This document shows, one piece after another, positions 40,298 to 42,113 of a stretch of 42,113 nucleotides of DNA. Origin of the DNA: Clostridia bacterium. GTDB taxonomy: Bacteria > Bacillota > Clostridia > Christensenellales > CAG-138. Position 1 is the stretch's first letter; every line of letters begins with the position of its first letter. Where the stretch lies: contig JAFPXD010000014.1 in assembly GCA_017394835.1 (NCBI GenBank), positions 1-42,113 on the forward strand, given 5' to 3'. Under the pieces are notes generated by a model. It saw only the letters and a program-made list of their open reading frames with translations. It did not search any database and was not told the origin of the DNA. Made by a program: the position numbers and the translations under genes.

Positions 40298-41824
40298 ATG
40301 ATACAGCTTAACGACATTTCCATTTTCATGACCGTGAGCGGGCGTCGTCTCGTCGGCGGTCTTTCGTTTACCCTGAACCGCGGCGACCGCACCGTTATAA
40401 TAGGTGAGGAGGGCAACGGCAAATCCACCCTTTTGAAGCTGATTTACGATCCGGAGCTCATAGGCGGCGCCTTTGAATACACGGGCTCCGTCACCCGCGG
40501 CGGGCACCGCATAGGTTATTTGAAGCAGGAGCTCGGCGATGGTGAAAACGCCGTCGGCATAAAGGAGTTTTTGTCGCTCCCCGAGGAGGAGAGCTGGCGT
40601 GCGGAGGCGCTTGCCGCCGAGCTGGGCCTGGATCCCGCCATCACCCGCGAGACCCGCGCAATGGGCAGTCTCTCGGGCGGCGAGCGAGTGAAGCTCCGCA
40701 TGGTGAAGCTCCTGCTGGACGAGCCCGATATGCTCCTTCTTGACGAGCCCACGAACGATATTGACATAGAGACCCTCGAATGGCTGGAGGGGTTTATAAA
40801 CTCCTTCGACGGCGGGGTGCTGTTCGTATCGCACGATGAAACGCTCATCGAAAACACCGCGAAGGCCGTCGTGCATTTGGAGCACGTCCACCATAAGAAG
40901 GTTGCGCGCTGCACCTACGCCGCAGTCCCCTACCGCGAATACATCTCCTCGCGCGAGCGGGCCATGGAGCATCAGGCGCAGGTCTCCGCCTTCGAGCACG
41001 CCGAGCAGCGCAAAAAGGAGGAGCGCTGGCGCGAGATATACGAGAAGGTCGATCGCGATCAGCGCAATATCTCAAGGGGCGATCCTTCCGGCGGGCGTCT
41101 GCTCAAAAAGAAAATGCACGCGGTCATGAGCCAGGGCCGCCGCATAGAAAAGGAGCGCGAGAGCCTCACGGAGGCGCCCGTCACGGAACTGCAGATATTC
41201 ATAGACCTGCCGCCCGTATCCCTTCCCCAGAGGAAGGAGCTCGTTTCGATGCGGGAGGAAGGCCTCTTTACGGCGGACGGCAGAAGGCTCACCGCCCCGT
41301 TCGAGCTCACCGTGACCGCCGCGGAGCACGTCGTAATAACGGGGCGCAACGGCACGGGCAAGACCACTCTGCTCAAAAAGATAGCCGGGAGCCTTGAAAA
41401 GAGGAGCGACATACGCCCCTTCTATATGCCGCAGAACTATCTCGATCTGCTCGAGGGCGATATGACGCCCGCGGAATTCCTTGCGCCCTCGGGCGAAAAG
41501 GATGCGGTGACGCGCGCGCGGACGTATCTTGGCAGCGTGCGCTTCACGAAGGACGAGCAGGAAAGCCCCGTGGAGCGCCTTTCCGGCGGGCAGAAGGCAA
41601 AGCTGATGTTCGTCAAGATGGCGCTCGAAGGCTACAACGTGCTCCTTCTGGATGAGCCCACCCGCAATTTCTCGCCCCTCTCCACCCCTGTCATACGCCG
41701 GCTCCTCAAGGAGTTCGGCGGCTGCATCATAGCCGTTTCCCACGACCGAAAGTTCATTAACGAGGTCGCGACAAGGGTGCTGGAGCTTGACGAGAGCGGG
41801 CTCCGCGAGCTCAGGCGGGAGTGA
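40298..41824 (+). CDS. ABC-F family ATPase
   Basis: A 508-residue soluble protein with two ATPase domains and no membrane helices, as in ribosome-acting ABC-F proteins (EttA, Uup, antibiotic-resistance factors). Domain 1: IGEEGNGKSTLLKL, GSLSGGERVKLRMVKLLL, MLLLDEPTNDID. Domain 2: ITGRNGTGKTTLLKK, ERLSGGQKAKLMFVKMAL, VLLLDEPTRNFSPLS. The inter-domain linker (roughly 230-320) is charged and carries RNISRGDPSGGRLLKKKM, with no clear arm insert. Whether it protects the ribosome against a drug or acts in translation in general is unknown. ATG 40298 was chosen since MIQLNDISI is the usual domain start; an in-frame TTG at 40232 has no ribosome site. Confidence 0.93.
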   Translation: MIQLNDISIFMTVSGRRLVGGLSFTLNRGDRTVIIGEEGNGKSTLLKLIYDPELIGGAFEYTGSVTRGGHRIGYLKQELGDGENAVGIKEFLSLPEEESWRAEALAAELGLDPAITRETRAMGSLSGGERVKLRMVKLLLDEPDMLLLDEPTNDIDIETLEWLEGFINSFDGGVLFVSHDETLIENTAKAVVHLEHVHHKKVARCTYAAVPYREYISSRERAMEHQAQVSAFEHAEQRKKEERWREIYEKVDRDQRNISRGDPSGGRLLKKKMHAVMSQGRRIEKERESLTEAPVTELQIFIDLPPVSLPQRKELVSMREEGLFTADGRRLTAPFELTVTAAEHVVITGRNGTGKTTLLKKIAGSLEKRSDIRPFYMPQNYLDLLEGDMTPAEFLAPSGEKDAVTRARTYLGSVRFTKDEQESPVERLSGGQKAKLMFVKMALEGYNVLLLDEPTRNFSPLSTPVIRRLLKEFGGCIIAVSHDRKFINEVATRVLELDESGLRELRRE

Positions 41825-41918
41825 ACGCCGCCTCCGGACAAAGAAAAAACCGAAGGGTGCGTTCACTTAAGGAGATGCAGGTTTTCGGACGAATGCTCCC
41901 TATTTGAAAAACATAATA

Positions 41919-41957
41919 AGATCCGGGAATACGCGAGGGTATTCCCGGATCTTTGCT
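41919..41957 (+). terminator. Terminator after the ABC-F gene
   Basis: A 14-bp perfect stem (AGATCCGGGAATAC/GTATTCCCGGATCT) with a 6-base loop followed by TTGCTTTA, about 95 bp after the stop codon. Confidence 0.8.
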
Positions 41958-42004
41958 TTAATTCGAGCAAATCCGAAAACCGCGAAGCGCCTCAAAAGAG
42001 GAGA

Positions 42005-42107
42005 TTTTTGTGCCGTGCAAGGCAAAAAGCGCAGAAAAACTCGAAGAGTTTTTCAAGAATACATTGGAAAGTCTTTCGAGCATTTTTAACGCGGCACGGC
42101 GCAAAAA
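42005..42107. repeat. Large structured inverted repeat at the window edge
   Basis: TTTTTGTGCCGTGC (42005-42018) pairs with GCACGGCGCAAAAA (42094-42107), 14 bp with one T/G wobble, closing a 75-base loop that holds a perfect AAAAACTC-GAA-GAGTTTTT hairpin (42035-42053). The rest of 41825-42004 holds only the terminator. The short open frame across it has no ribosome site and looks spurious. Confidence 0.6.
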
Positions 42108-42113
42108 GATACC

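Noticed and set aside
41904..42089. Small 61-codon gene after the ABC-F gene.
   Set aside because: It lies across a terminator and a structured inverted repeat, has no ribosome site, and its basic composition follows from the A-rich arms.

Overview
The window looks like a chromosome segment of a GC-rich, Gram-positive anaerobe of the Clostridia (Bacillota), plausibly a gut commensal. This is inferred from sigma-A type promoters, GGAGG ribosome sites, a DivIC-type division protein, lipoprotein-type binding proteins, a butyryl-CoA dehydrogenase/Etf set and a capBCAD-type poly-gamma-glutamate cluster. No phage, plasmid, transposase or CRISPR genes were seen. Nearly all space is coding, except two repeat-rich gaps at 6.2-6.8 kb and 19.2-19.8 kb.

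Layout. 0.1-5.9 kb (minus strand): a run from divIC through a Ppx/GppA phosphatase and a split chromate-transporter pair; then a divergent tryptophanase/tyrosine phenol-lyase homologue with its own promoter and terminator; then rdgB, a YfcE-like phosphoesterase and an HD hydrolase. 6.0-7.6 kb (plus): a tRNA-Gly(GCC) with a consensus promoter and terminator, an array of structured repeats, and a nitrilase-family enzyme. 7.6-9.7 kb (minus): metG. 9.9-18.9 kb (minus): an oligopeptide ABC transporter operon, oppA-B-C-D-F plus a small membrane protein, in which four of the five subunits are much larger than usual. 19.2-19.8 kb: a tandem 225-bp hairpin-rich repeat.

19.9-21.6 kb (minus): a YhaM-like exoribonuclease and a lipoprotein. 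21.7-26.3 kb (minus): poly-gamma-glutamate genes in the order capB, capC, capA, capD/ggt, with a CapA homologue that seems to lack the usual metal-site residues. 26.5-33.6 kb (minus): a Gate-domain membrane protein, a MATE exporter, an ABC exporter and a membrane-anchored kinase-like protein with HRN in place of HRD. A LysR regulator is divergent from this group at 33.8 kb. 34.9-37.9 kb (minus): bcd-etfB-etfA. 38.1-41.8 kb (plus): an acyltransferase of the alcohol acetyltransferase type coupled to a zinc-ribbon membrane protein, then an ABC-F ATPase with a structured leader.

The observations most worth following up are: three Y-shaped repeats beside the tRNA whose stems covary from copy to copy and which carry antisense copies of the tRNA 3' end; the co-enlarged Opp transporter; the possible pseudokinase; and the capsule cluster with a degenerate CapA. 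All family calls come from reading motifs by eye; no database search was run.
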